Shown piece by piece: positions 1 to 6,290 of a stretch of 11,256 nt of DNA. Made by a program: the position numbers and the translations under genes. The DNA is from Cloacimonetes bacterium SCGC AAA252-N17 (GTDB lineage: Bacteria > Cloacimonadota > Cloacimonadia > JGIOTU-2), in NCBI GenBank assembly GCA_000404785.1, contig ASNI01000072.1, positions 1 to 11,256 on the forward strand, given 5' to 3'. Under the pieces are notes generated by a model, which worked only from the letters and a program-made list of their open reading frames with translations, was not told the origin of the DNA and made no database searches. The first letter of the stretch is position 1; each line of letters starts with the position of its first letter.

Positions 1-55
1 CAACTTAAGTTGGTGGTTAATGAAACAAAAAAATGCATTAACCGTTTCAACGGTT
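1..55. repeat. Two short palindromes at the window's left end
   Basis: CAACTTAAGTTG at 1-12 is a perfect 12-bp palindrome, and AACCGTT (40-46) with AACGGTT (49-55) forms a second symmetrical element with only 2 bp between arms. Neither is followed by a clear U-run. They may be regulatory sites of a gene to the left, or the boundary of the island; with the left flank missing this cannot be decided. No gene was seen between 1 and 202. Confidence 0.35.
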
Positions 56-139
56 TCTCGATTTCTTAAATTGAACTTTTTAGAGTGGACTCATTACTGT
101 TTTTTTTCATTATGAATAAATACTTAAAACCTCTTAGAT

Positions 140-172
140 AAAAATTAAATTTTCTGGCACGATAATGCCAGA
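140..172 (-). terminator. Possible terminator hairpin after the last R-M operon gene
   Basis: TCTGGCA (153-159) and TGCCAGA (166-172) form a 7-bp perfect stem with a 6-nt loop about 30 bp past the stop of the 100-aa gene. On the minus strand the stem is followed by AAAATTTAATTTTT, so a T-run exists but starts several bases late. It is a plausible but imperfect Rho-independent terminator. Confidence 0.4.
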
Positions 173-202
173 TTCCTGTGTTTGAAGTTTGATTTAAAAA
201 AA

Positions 203-505
203 TTAACAAAAGTCTAAACTGAAAATATCTTCATCAGTTAATCCATATTTTTTTAACATATCAGAATGTTTCAATAGAACAGCTCTTTCTTGATGATCAT
301 TCTCTGGATGATAATAAATTACTGATTCTCCGAAGTAATCAATCAATATTTTTAACTCTTCTTTTTTCATTAAATCTAATTTAATATCTAATTCCCACTC
401 ATTAATTGTTTCAACTAATTTTTCTAAAGCTTCTTCTCTTGTAATCATCAAAACAGAATGATAAGGATCAATTCCTTTTTGTTTTAATAATTTTGTTGCA
501 TTCAT
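203..505 (-). CDS. Small unknown acidic protein downstream of the R-M operon
   Basis: I do not recognise this 100-aa family. The gene has the clearest ribosome-binding site in the neighbourhood (AAGGAG at 513-518, 7 nt before the ATG), which supports it as a real gene. The protein is mostly predicted helix (EEALEKLVETINEWELDIKLDL, then LMKKEELKILIDYF) followed by a shorter beta-like stretch (ESVIYYHPEN), and it is rich in acidic residues. There is no signal peptide, membrane segment or metal motif. It lies last in the R-M transcript, 31 bp after the preceding ORF. Small acidic proteins in such positions can be antitoxins or inhibitors, but nothing here shows that. Confidence 0.6.
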   Translation of the reverse strand: MNATKLLKQKGIDPYHSVLMITREEALEKLVETINEWELDIKLDLMKKEELKILIDYFGESVIYYHPENDHQERAVLLKHSDMLKKYGLTDEDIFSLDFC

Positions 506-536
506 TAATTAGCTCCTTATTTATAAGTCTATCATT

Positions 537-788
537 TTATAACTTTTTTATTGTATAATTTTTCACTTTTAATTTAGCACATATTTTTTGAATAAAAACC
601 TCATGGAATCCCACATTAAATTTTTCAGCAATTTTGTTCCTAAATTCAAAATACTCATTTTCTCTATTTTCAAATATAACGGGTATTCCATGAAGAATAT
701 ATTTTTTAATAAAGATTAATCTATTTCTTTCAGATTTAGTTTTTAGTAATTCTTTATTAAAATCTTCTAAATTTATAATCAAATCCAT
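537..788 (-). CDS. Small unknown ORF, possibly the N-terminal fragment of a larger protein
   Basis: This 83-aa product (from ATG 788) starts 8 bp after the HNH stop. The frame also offers an ATG at 839, which would overlap the HNH gene by 44 bp; that start has AGAAGG only 2-3 nt away, so neither is well supported. The sequence is helical and charged. Its middle (HGIPVIFENRENEYFEFRNKIAEKF) reminds me of the N-terminus of proteins in which a nucleotidyltransferase-like GSAKLGFS motif follows a segment like FHEVFI. Here the text after FHEVFI is QKICAKLK and the protein soon ends, which suggests a truncated or eroded gene. This comparison is from memory and low in confidence; no function is assigned. 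Confidence 0.45.
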   Translation of the reverse strand: MDLIINLEDFNKELLKTKSERNRLIFIKKYILHGIPVIFENRENEYFEFRNKIAEKFNVGFHEVFIQKICAKLKVKNYTIKKL

Positions 789-795
789 TATTAAT

Positions 796-1377
796 TTATC
801 TATTCCATTCAATATGGCAATTAATATTAAACTTTTCATAACCTTCTAACATATACTCACAAAATGTTTTTAATTCAATATCATTATGTATTTTAGCTAA
901 TTCATAAAGTCTTATGAACATTTTCTTTCCTGTTTCAGTTTGTTTAAGATTTTTCTTTTTAAAATTACATCGGGCACAAAGAACTTGTCCATTTTCAATT
1001 GTTGCTTTTCCACCTTTATCTTTTGGTTTTATATGATCGATATGTAATTCAACTCCTTCTCTTAAACCCCTTCCACACTGGACACATTTATATCCATCCC
1101 GTTCAAGTATTATTTTTTTCTGGGCTTCTGTAAATTCTTCCAATTCTCTATTGAATACAAATTTTGGGTCATACATATAAATACCCTTTTTGACTTTTAT
1201 TAGAAACCCCTTTTGATATAATTGTCTTATACCACGCCAAGTATCTCTTGGCTTTCTACCATATAATTTGAAGTATTGTTCTTCTACCCAATCTACTACT
1301 GGTCCGTGAGTTAATTCTTGTCTTGGGTGTTTTTTAAAATATTCGATTATTAAATCGCTAATAGAAATTTTTTTCAT
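796..1377 (-). CDS. HNH-family restriction endonuclease (Type II-like)
   Basis: This 193-aa protein has an HNH nuclease domain in the second half: C98-x2-C101, then HIDHIKP (112-118), KGG (121-123), ENG with N129, then C134-x2-C137 followed by N138. The two CxxC pairs would bind structural zinc, and HIDH plus the asparagines form the metal-binding active site. The first 75 residues look like a winged-helix DNA-binding region (PRDTWRGIRQLYQKGFLIKVKKGIY), which could supply site recognition. The gene follows the methyltransferase with no gap (TAGATG), and a GGAG ribosome-binding site sits 6-7 nt before the start inside the methyltransferase gene. This coupling makes it the cognate restriction enzyme. 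The recognition sequence is unknown. Confidence 0.88.
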   Translation of the reverse strand: MKKISISDLIIEYFKKHPRQELTHGPVVDWVEEQYFKLYGRKPRDTWRGIRQLYQKGFLIKVKKGIYMYDPKFVFNRELEEFTEAQKKIILERDGYKCVQCGRGLREGVELHIDHIKPKDKGGKATIENGQVLCARCNFKKKNLKQTETGKKMFIRLYELAKIHNDIELKTFCEYMLEGYEKFNINCHIEWNR

Positions 1378-2208
1378 CTAAAACTCCAATAAATTTGTTT
1401 CTTTTAAAATCCTTTTTTTTGCTAATTCACAGTAATTTATATCAATATCTACACCAATTCCAATTCTTTTATTATTTGATGCTTCTATTAAAGTTGTCCC
1501 ACTACCAACAAATGGGTCAAAGACAACGTCATTTTGAAAGCTGAATAATTTAATTGCCCTATAAGGTAATTCACGAGGAAAAGGTGCTGGATGACCAATT
1601 TTTGATTTTTTTTCACCGTTGAAAGTCCAAACACCATTTGTCCATTCCATAAATTCTTTTTTACTCATATCTGAAATTTTTGAACCTCGTGTTTTTTTCC
1701 ATTGGTCTTTATAAAGTATAAGAATTAGTTCAACTGGAGCAATTACATAAGGTGCTGAAGCTTTCATCCAAGATCCCCACGCTGTTCTTCTTGAAATATT
1801 TCCTTCATTCCAAATTATTGTTGAATGATATTTCCAGCCAACCTTTTGGGCAATAATTGTTAAATCTGCTCCAACACTTTTTTGTCCTCCTTTATTTTTG
1901 TCTAATGGAATATTTAAAATAAATCTTGCTTGTTTTTTACTCCAATTATAACAATTCTTCATCCATATTTCAGAAAATATCAAATATTGTTCGTAACTTA
2001 ATTCATCGTTATTTGAAGTATAATTAATTCCAACATTATAAGGGGGAGAAGTAACAATCAAATCAATAAACTGCTTATCAAATAAATTTTCATTTTGGAC
2101 ATCTCCAAGAAAAATGACAATTCTTTTATCTCTGAAATATTCAATTCTTTTTGATAATTTTATTTGATTCATTTTTATTTCTTTAAATTTTTTAATAATC
2201 TCTTGCAC
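1378..2208 (-). CDS. Type II beta-class amino DNA methyltransferase (m4C or m6A)
   Basis: This 276-aa enzyme transfers a methyl group from S-adenosylmethionine to an exocyclic amine in DNA and is expected to protect host DNA from the adjacent HNH endonuclease. Motif IV (TSPPYNVG) lies at residues 53-60 and comes before motif I (DPFVGSGTT, 231-239), the beta-class order; GVDID (252-256) follows as the acidic motif II. HPAPFPRELPYRAI (206-219) is the usual segment just before motif I. TSPPY is used by both N4-cytosine and N6-adenine enzymes, so the modified base and the target site cannot be read from the sequence. The start is a GTG with AGGAT 10 nt upstream; an ATG at codon 13 is an alternative but has no such site. 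The TAG stop abuts the ATG of the HNH gene directly. Confidence 0.9.
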   Translation of the reverse strand: MQEIIKKFKEIKMNQIKLSKRIEYFRDKRIVIFLGDVQNENLFDKQFIDLIVTSPPYNVGINYTSNNDELSYEQYLIFSEIWMKNCYNWSKKQARFILNIPLDKNKGGQKSVGADLTIIAQKVGWKYHSTIIWNEGNISRRTAWGSWMKASAPYVIAPVELILILYKDQWKKTRGSKISDMSKKEFMEWTNGVWTFNGEKKSKIGHPAPFPRELPYRAIKLFSFQNDVVFDPFVGSGTTLIEASNNKRIGIGVDIDINYCELAKKRILKETNLLEF

Positions 2209-2307
2209 TTATTACATCCTATTTTTTGGATACTTTTTTTCTTGTTGTTTATTTAATCAAGTATTTTTTTTATTTAGTGTAAAATTTTAATATTCAAGCA
2301 AAATTAT
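2209..2307 (-). promoter_or_regulatory. AT-rich leader of the restriction-modification operon
   Basis: This stretch of about 100 bp has very high AT content and contains no gene. It includes an inverted pair ATCC...GGAT with a 6-8 nt A/T centre at 2217-2231, next to the ribosome-binding site of the methyltransferase (AGGAT before the GTG). A promoter must lie in or near it because the GC pattern changes here, but I could not pick a convincing -35/-10 pair. Confidence 0.3.
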
Positions 2308-2487
2308 TCACTCTATCGTAAAATACCGATGCACGATCTTCAATAAATTCTTCCAACCTGTCATCATCTTCACATTTGTTCCGTATAATGCCTGGATGAT
2401 ACACTTCAATCCGTTATAAACCTTCTTACTGTAGGGATGCCACCAGATATTCTTTCGTGCAAAGAGAAGGATATCATTCACGATGAC
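2308..2487 (-). other. In-frame open extension after the amber stop of the four-cysteine gene
   Basis: Reading on past the TAG at 2490-2488, the same frame gives 59 sense codons (beginning VIVNDILLFARKN, with IWWHPYSKK and GLKCIIQALYG further on) and then a TGA at 2310-2308. In DNA this AT-rich that run is longer than chance usually allows, and its base composition resembles the gene before it, not the restriction cassette after it. No start codon sits near its beginning. It may be a remnant of a longer protein interrupted by a nonsense mutation, the end of a different ancient gene, or a readthrough product. I cannot tell which, and family members that end near RPGFDE would argue against a true extension. 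Confidence 0.35.
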
Positions 2488-3216
2488 CTATGGCTGCGTC
2501 ATTTCATCAAATCCGGGACGAATAAATGAGCGTGCCTTTGGAAAGGTGTTCTCAGCAATAGATAATATTCGTTTTAATAAATTGAGCAATTCTATAATGG
2601 ATTTTCCTCTTTCAGGAAAAAAATGCAGCAGTTGTCCCCAAGCACCGATAGAACGATCGATTCCGATCAAAGCAACTTTTGCCGAACCATTCATATCAGC
2701 TGAAGAAATATCGTCGTCCAATTCTATACTAAAAAAAGCCCGTCTTAATTTTACCTCTATCTGATATTGATACCAACAGATAATATCTACTATTTCTTCA
2801 ATTTTTTGACGATTTTTCTCAAATTTATTTGCTGTCTCTTCGTCGATGTAATACGGATCATCAAACCATTTTTTTACTTTCATGGCATAATCATCTGACA
2901 ATATAATTAAAAACTGATCATCTGTATTAATATCAGAATCATCATCACCGGTAATATCCTCAATATCATACCCTCTTTCCCGCATCGATTCTTTTAACAT
3001 TTCCATAGTTTCCCTCATCATCTCAGTAAATCTCTGCCAGAATTCTTTATTTTCGATGTCTTTGTTTTTCAGGTCTCCGAATCTTTCTTCGTAGATTTTA
3101 TAATTCAAACAGCGTGAAGTAAATGCACATTTTTCACACCATCGATCACAATAATTATAAATACCTTCGATGTGGTTTGGATCTTTCGCCAGCTCTTGTA
3201 TTGATTTTTTGATCAT
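2488..3216 (-). CDS. Uncharacterised four-cysteine protein (C-x3-C-x2-C-x5-C)
   Basis: No function recognised. This 242-aa protein has four cysteines close to the N-terminus (C23, C27, C30, C36, within YCDRWCEKCAFTSRC), a spacing suited to binding zinc or an iron-sulfur cluster. I recall similar cysteine-led uncharacterised proteins in other bacteria. An acidic, probably disordered segment (about residues 85-102) follows, then a long helical part and an aromatic-rich region. The end reads RPGFDE. The start has a good ribosome-binding site (AAGGG, 8-9 nt from the ATG) and lies 15 bp after the SLOG stop, so it belongs to the same operon. Base composition is more GC-rich than the neighbouring restriction genes. 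The frame continues open after its TAG stop (see separate entry). Confidence 0.75.
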   Translation of the reverse strand: MIKKSIQELAKDPNHIEGIYNYCDRWCEKCAFTSRCLNYKIYEERFGDLKNKDIENKEFWQRFTEMMRETMEMLKESMRERGYDIEDITGDDDSDINTDDQFLIILSDDYAMKVKKWFDDPYYIDEETANKFEKNRQKIEEIVDIICWYQYQIEVKLRRAFFSIELDDDISSADMNGSAKVALIGIDRSIGAWGQLLHFFPERGKSIIELLNLLKRILSIAENTFPKARSFIRPGFDEMTQP

Positions 3217-3231
3217 AGACTGTGCCCTTAT

Positions 3232-3795
3232 TTATAGTTCCGAATAAATAATTTTTGAAGTTTCAATATCCTTAAATCCTAAATTTATTAAAAAAGAATT
3301 ATTTTTGCTTTGAATCGTATATATTTTTTTATCAGAATTATAGTAACTTAAAGCCAATTCTTCTATGTTACTATTTGGAGATGCATGTAGAATTAGAATC
3401 GTATCCGCAATTTCAGCAACGAAGTAATTCCTTTTTAATCCTCTTTGTTCTGATGGTCTGTTTTCATTTTCTGGAAAATCGGAAATAATTAAAAATTTTC
3501 CTTTTTCGATTTCTACCTTTATCTTTTTCGGAATTCTGTTTAAATCTTTAACATTCCGCGAATGAGCCCAAATAATATTCTGATCTCCTTTTAATAAAAT
3601 TTCCAAAAATTCTTTTTCTACGACCGTCTGAAAACCACTAATAACGGTAATTTCATTATTTCTTAATTTTACTGCCAGATCTAGCGATTTTACAATTATT
3701 TCAGGAGGACAAATTTTAGAGCAGAAAACTGCTAATTTAAGATCGTTTAATATTTTTTTATTGCCTATTGTTTGAATATTCGAAAAATTAATCAT
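3232..3795 (-). CDS. Stand-alone DprA-like SLOG (Rossmann-fold) protein
   Basis: The 187-aa protein matches the DprA/Smf Rossmann core without extra domains. Strand and loop signatures in order: LAVFCSKICPPEII (residues 21-34), TVISGFQTVVEKEFLEILLKG (50-70, the SGF plus glutamate version of the DprA SG loop), FLIISDFPE (101-109), and NYFVAEIADTILILHASPN (123-141). This corresponds to a known family of short DprA-like proteins. SLOG-superfamily proteins bind nucleotides, nucleotide-derived signals or single-stranded DNA. There is no DprA C-terminal winged helix and no sign of natural-competence genes, so DNA uptake is an unlikely role. It begins inside the doc stop (overlap ATGATTAA) with no clear own ribosome-binding site, which implies coupled translation with the toxin. 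Confidence 0.8.
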   Translation of the reverse strand: MINFSNIQTIGNKKILNDLKLAVFCSKICPPEIIVKSLDLAVKLRNNEITVISGFQTVVEKEFLEILLKGDQNIIWAHSRNVKDLNRIPKKIKVEIEKGKFLIISDFPENENRPSEQRGLKRNYFVAEIADTILILHASPNSNIEELALSYYNSDKKIYTIQSKNNSFLINLGFKDIETSKIIYSEL

Positions 3796-4222
3796 TTATC
3801 GCATTTATGATTTTCAGTTTTAATACTTCATTATCTAATTCATCATATATAATTGCAGTGATAATTTCTTTTAAAAAATCTTTATCGATTTTACCAGCAG
3901 CTACATGATAACTGATATTTTCCATTTCTGTAATAAAATCACTAATTCTGAAAACGTAACCATTCAGATTCAAGAAAAGAACACCAGCAGAAATTGCAAT
4001 TCGTTTATTTCCATCATGAAAACAATGAAATTTGTTCAGTGCAAAGAATAAATGCGTTAGTTTATCTTCAAATTCTGGATAATATAAATCGTTCTGAATG
4101 TTCTGCAAAACACTCTCGATCTGTCCCTGATCTTTGATGCCTGAACTACCACCACCGGAAACCTCAATTGTCTTCCGATATATTCTGTATAACATTTCAA
4201 AATTGAAATAAACAACACTCAT
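3788..4222 (-). CDS. doc: Doc-family (death-on-curing) Fic-fold toxin
   Basis: This 144-aa protein carries the complete Doc version of the Fic motif, HCFHDGNKR, near residues 66-74, with the catalytic histidine, the aspartate and the terminal KR. The motif is preceded by a helix (LTHLFFALNKF) and followed by AISAGVLFLNLNGY, as usual in Doc. P1 Doc phosphorylates elongation factor Tu and stops translation; the same reaction is expected but not proven. Length is close to P1 Doc (126 aa), with a slightly longer C-terminus. The GGGSSG loop near residue 25 matches the variable N-terminal segment. No Phd gene lies upstream; the RhuM-like gene takes that place and shares one base with the doc start. 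Downstream, the stop codon lies inside the start of the SLOG gene (8-bp overlap). Confidence 0.9.
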   Translation of the reverse strand: MSVVYFNFEMLYRIYRKTIEVSGGGSSGIKDQGQIESVLQNIQNDLYYPEFEDKLTHLFFALNKFHCFHDGNKRIAISAGVLFLNLNGYVFRISDFITEMENISYHVAAGKIDKDFLKEIITAIIYDELDNEVLKLKIINAIND

Positions 4223-5241
4223 TATTCTCTTTCTTTAAGACGCTTGAATACTTCTTGAAATTGCTCTAGCTGTTCTTCCACATTCATACTGCTTGTTCCC
4301 AGAAATTTCTCAAAATCTTCCCTTGGAATGGGAGCAAGATATTCTTTCAGTTGCAAATGTAAAGCATCTCTGAAACCCAGATCACGACTCGCCATCTTTG
4401 AGCGTACATCATCTAAAAGCGGTCTCCAATGAGGTTGACTTTCGAATTCTGAATATAACTTTTCTACCTCCCATGCAGTTAGTTTACTTCCTTTTGCATC
4501 TGCTTTCTCTTGCAATATTTTTGAAAAACCAAATTCAAAAGATGAAATGATTAGAAGCACCTCCGCATACAATGTTTTTCTTACATTCTCTTCAGGTGTC
4601 AATTTCAGTATTTTCCTATATTCATCAGCTTTTTCTCTGAAAATAGTCTTATAAATTTTATCAGTGTAAAGCGGATATTTAAAGTTACCCATATCCACAT
4701 AATCGTGTAAGGCATCTGTGAAAGCCTGGCGATAATTTTCATTTTTGAAATAGGTTACAACAAAACTTCTATCACGCTGATTGATATATTTAGTCCCACC
4801 ACCTGTCTTTTTATTGATAGTATCAATTACAATATCAAGAATCGTTCGACGTAATTCTTGAGCAATTTCACTTTCTGTTAACAGCATACCAAGATTTAAA
4901 AAAGCTCGAAAATCAAAGATACCGAGAATGGTTGTTTTGGTAACGACATCAATGTCGACACCAAATGTGTTTTTAGCGGCTAACTTATAGTCTTTCAGTC
5001 TTTTAGCTCGTAAGACTTCATAACCGTTAATTGTCAGCTCATCTTTAAATCTTTCCAAATACCTTTCAATAGTTCTATTATCAACTTCATAAAATTCTGC
5101 TATCTGCTGTTTAGTAAAACGATATGATCCTTCGAAGAGAATACCTTTGATGCCAACTGCTTTTTCAATTTCATTCACAGCTAACTGATTGTTGATGATA
5201 TTCTGACGATCTATAACCGAGTTGGTTAATTTTTTTTCCAT
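4222..5241 (-). CDS. RhuM-like DNA-binding protein, partner of Doc toxin
   Basis: The start at 5241 (ATG, 339 aa) is chosen because GGGAG lies 8 nt upstream; the frame extends to a TTG at 5256, which lacks such a site. Near residues 40-65 there is a helix-turn-helix-like segment (FTKQQIAEFYEVDNRTIERYLE). Next comes a stretch like that of phage antirepressor/RhuM proteins (FLNLGMLLTESEIAQELRR), where a residue-rich loop precedes a helix. The remaining ~200 residues are mostly helical and unassigned. RhuM and Fic/Doc domains occur fused in single proteins in databases, and here the genes overlap by one base (TAATG), so a functional pair is likely. It probably acts as antitoxin and/or autorepressor, since no Phd-like small antitoxin is present. 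Family assignment is moderate; the antitoxin role is inference. Confidence 0.65.
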   Translation of the reverse strand: MEKKLTNSVIDRQNIINNQLAVNEIEKAVGIKGILFEGSYRFTKQQIAEFYEVDNRTIERYLERFKDELTINGYEVLRAKRLKDYKLAAKNTFGVDIDVVTKTTILGIFDFRAFLNLGMLLTESEIAQELRRTILDIVIDTINKKTGGGTKYINQRDRSFVVTYFKNENYRQAFTDALHDYVDMGNFKYPLYTDKIYKTIFREKADEYRKILKLTPEENVRKTLYAEVLLIISSFEFGFSKILQEKADAKGSKLTAWEVEKLYSEFESQPHWRPLLDDVRSKMASRDLGFRDALHLQLKEYLAPIPREDFEKFLGTSSMNVEEQLEQFQEVFKRLKERE

Positions 5242-5260
5242 TTCTTTTACTCCCAAATTT

Positions 5261-5286
5261 TGTTAGGGGCATCAATGTCCCTAACA
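5261..5286. promoter_or_regulatory. Near-perfect 26-bp palindrome, probable operator of the RhuM-Doc operon
   Basis: Two 12-bp arms, TGTTAGGGGCAT and ATGTCCCTAACA, flank a 2-bp centre. Eleven of twelve positions are complementary, and the outer eight are perfect. The site lies about 20 bp upstream of the preferred ATG (5241) of the RhuM-like gene, immediately before its GGGAG ribosome-binding site. It is not followed by a U-run on either strand, so an operator is more likely than a terminator. The natural candidate ligand is the DNA-binding protein encoded next. No convincing -35/-10 pair was found in the 50 bp beyond it. Confidence 0.65.
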
Positions 5287-5337
5287 TCCAGATAAAGCAT
5301 TAATAACTTGCTTAACATCAATTAGTTAGTTCGTGAA

Positions 5338-5811
5338 TTAATTTTTCGTTTCTTCTTCGATTTCTTCCACCTGTTTTTTACTTTCAATTGTCTGTTTTAT
5401 TAATGCTGGTAGATCCAAAGCAGGAAGAAGGTATTTACCATGAGGTGCGTAGGATGTCAGATTAAAAATATAATTACGAACACTACTTATGAGCATTGGT
5501 AAAGCTGAATAAAGTAAGAATTGGTCAACTTTTTCTTTTTTTAATTTCTCAAAATCTTTTAATTCAAAAATTCCATTTGCAACAATAGAAAATTTGTACC
5601 CAGCAACAGGATTATCACTATTGTTACCATTTATATTCAGTACAATATTGAAGAAATTATTTTTCTCTTCAGAAAGATAAGTGTCAAAATCAATTTCTAA
5701 AGGTATAGTTTCAAAATTACATTTTTGTGTTTCATTATCGAATACAGCCTCTAAATGAACATCAAAAACAATAAAATCATGGTATATTAAGGGTGATCTT
5801 TTTAGTTCCAT
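5338..5811 (-). CDS. SecB-like chaperone of the TAC module
   Basis: This 157-aa cytoplasmic protein has the SecB/preprotein-translocase-chaperone pattern: an N-terminal beta-rich part (through about residue 90), then a helix-loop-helix with LPMLISSVRNYIF (104-116) and a proline-bounded LLPALDLPALI (127-137), closely matching the end of SecB where a PP-containing loop leads into the last helix. The tail is rich in E and K. Length equals that of SecB. General SecB holds preproteins for SecA, but solitary SecB-like proteins encoded right after HigBA act as dedicated TAC chaperones that fold and protect the antitoxin. The one-base overlap with higA (TAATG) and the lack of a separate Shine-Dalgarno indicate translational coupling. 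An 81-bp gap or less follows before the next operon. Confidence 0.85.
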   Translation of the reverse strand: MELKRSPLIYHDFIVFDVHLEAVFDNETQKCNFETIPLEIDFDTYLSEEKNNFFNIVLNINGNNSDNPVAGYKFSIVANGIFELKDFEKLKKEKVDQFLLYSALPMLISSVRNYIFNLTSYAPHGKYLLPALDLPALIKQTIESKKQVEEIEEETKN

Positions 5812-6290
5812 TATGCTACACTTTGAAATTTGTTTTCTTCAGCATTTTTTGAATCAGTAAACCTCTCTGGTTCGTTTGGAATTTCTCTGATTTCATAAGT
5901 CGTACCAGAAATTTTAATTTTATGATGCCAGTTGTTATATTCAACAGGAAAAACTTGTTTTTTAAATTTCTTCTCCATTGCTTTTGATTTCAATTTCTTA
6001 ATCGATTCATAGGTAACGTTGAATTTAATATTAAAAATACTTTGCAGTTTAGCAATTGTTTTTAGATTTATCAGCTTATCTGCGGTAAATAATTGAGTGA
6101 GATAACCTTTCGATACACCTAACTTATTGGCTAATTCTGTTTTATTTAGTCCATCTTCCTTTTTCATTAAACATTCAATTTCATACATTATATCAAGACT
6201 CAAAATTTCTGCTTCAAACTGAACGCGTTCTTTATCTGATTTGAAGGTAAATAAATCATCTAAACGTTTTTGAAAATCATCAGAAACCAT
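5811..6290 (-). CDS. higA: HigA-type Xre antitoxin with C-terminal chaperone-addiction-like extension
   Basis: About residues 48-92 form an Xre/Cro helix-turn-helix: LNKTELANKLGVSKGYLTQLF, then LINLKTIAKLQSIF. The first 45 residues (predicted helical) and the last 50 residues lie outside this domain. The C-terminal tail holds the aromatic stretch VEYNNWHH (118-125 counted from the upstream ATG) and a short TYEIREIP strand. In the characterised Mycobacterium tuberculosis TAC system, such a tail (ChAD) makes the antitoxin unstable unless the SecB-like chaperone binds it. I infer the same here because a SecB-like gene follows directly. Two in-frame ATGs exist (6296 and 6290). AGGAG lies only 3 nt from the first but 9 nt from the second, so 6290 is preferred. 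The start lies inside the toxin gene, and the stop codon shares one base with the next start (TAATG). Confidence 0.85.
   Translation of the reverse strand: MVSDDFQKRLDDLFTFKSDKERVQFEAEILSLDIMYEIECLMKKEDGLNKTELANKLGVSKGYLTQLFTADKLINLKTIAKLQSIFNIKFNVTYESIKKLKSKAMEKKFKKQVFPVEYNNWHHKIKISGTTYEIREIPNEPERFTDSKNAEENKFQSVA

Noticed and set aside
2311..2487. Separate small gene between the four-cysteine gene and the R-M operon
   Set aside because: The open stretch has no start codon near its beginning and no ribosome-binding site; described as an extension of the upstream frame instead.
2483..2764. 93-aa open frame on the + strand
   Set aside because: It lies entirely opposite the well-supported four-cysteine gene, has no ribosome-binding site and no family resemblance.
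3232..3795. True DprA for natural transformation
   Set aside because: The protein is a bare Rossmann core of 187 aa, lacks flanking domains and is coupled to a toxin gene, not to competence genes.
5242..5256. TTG start for the RhuM-like gene, five codons upstream
   Set aside because: The GGGAG sequence lies inside this extension and is ideally placed for the ATG at 5241.
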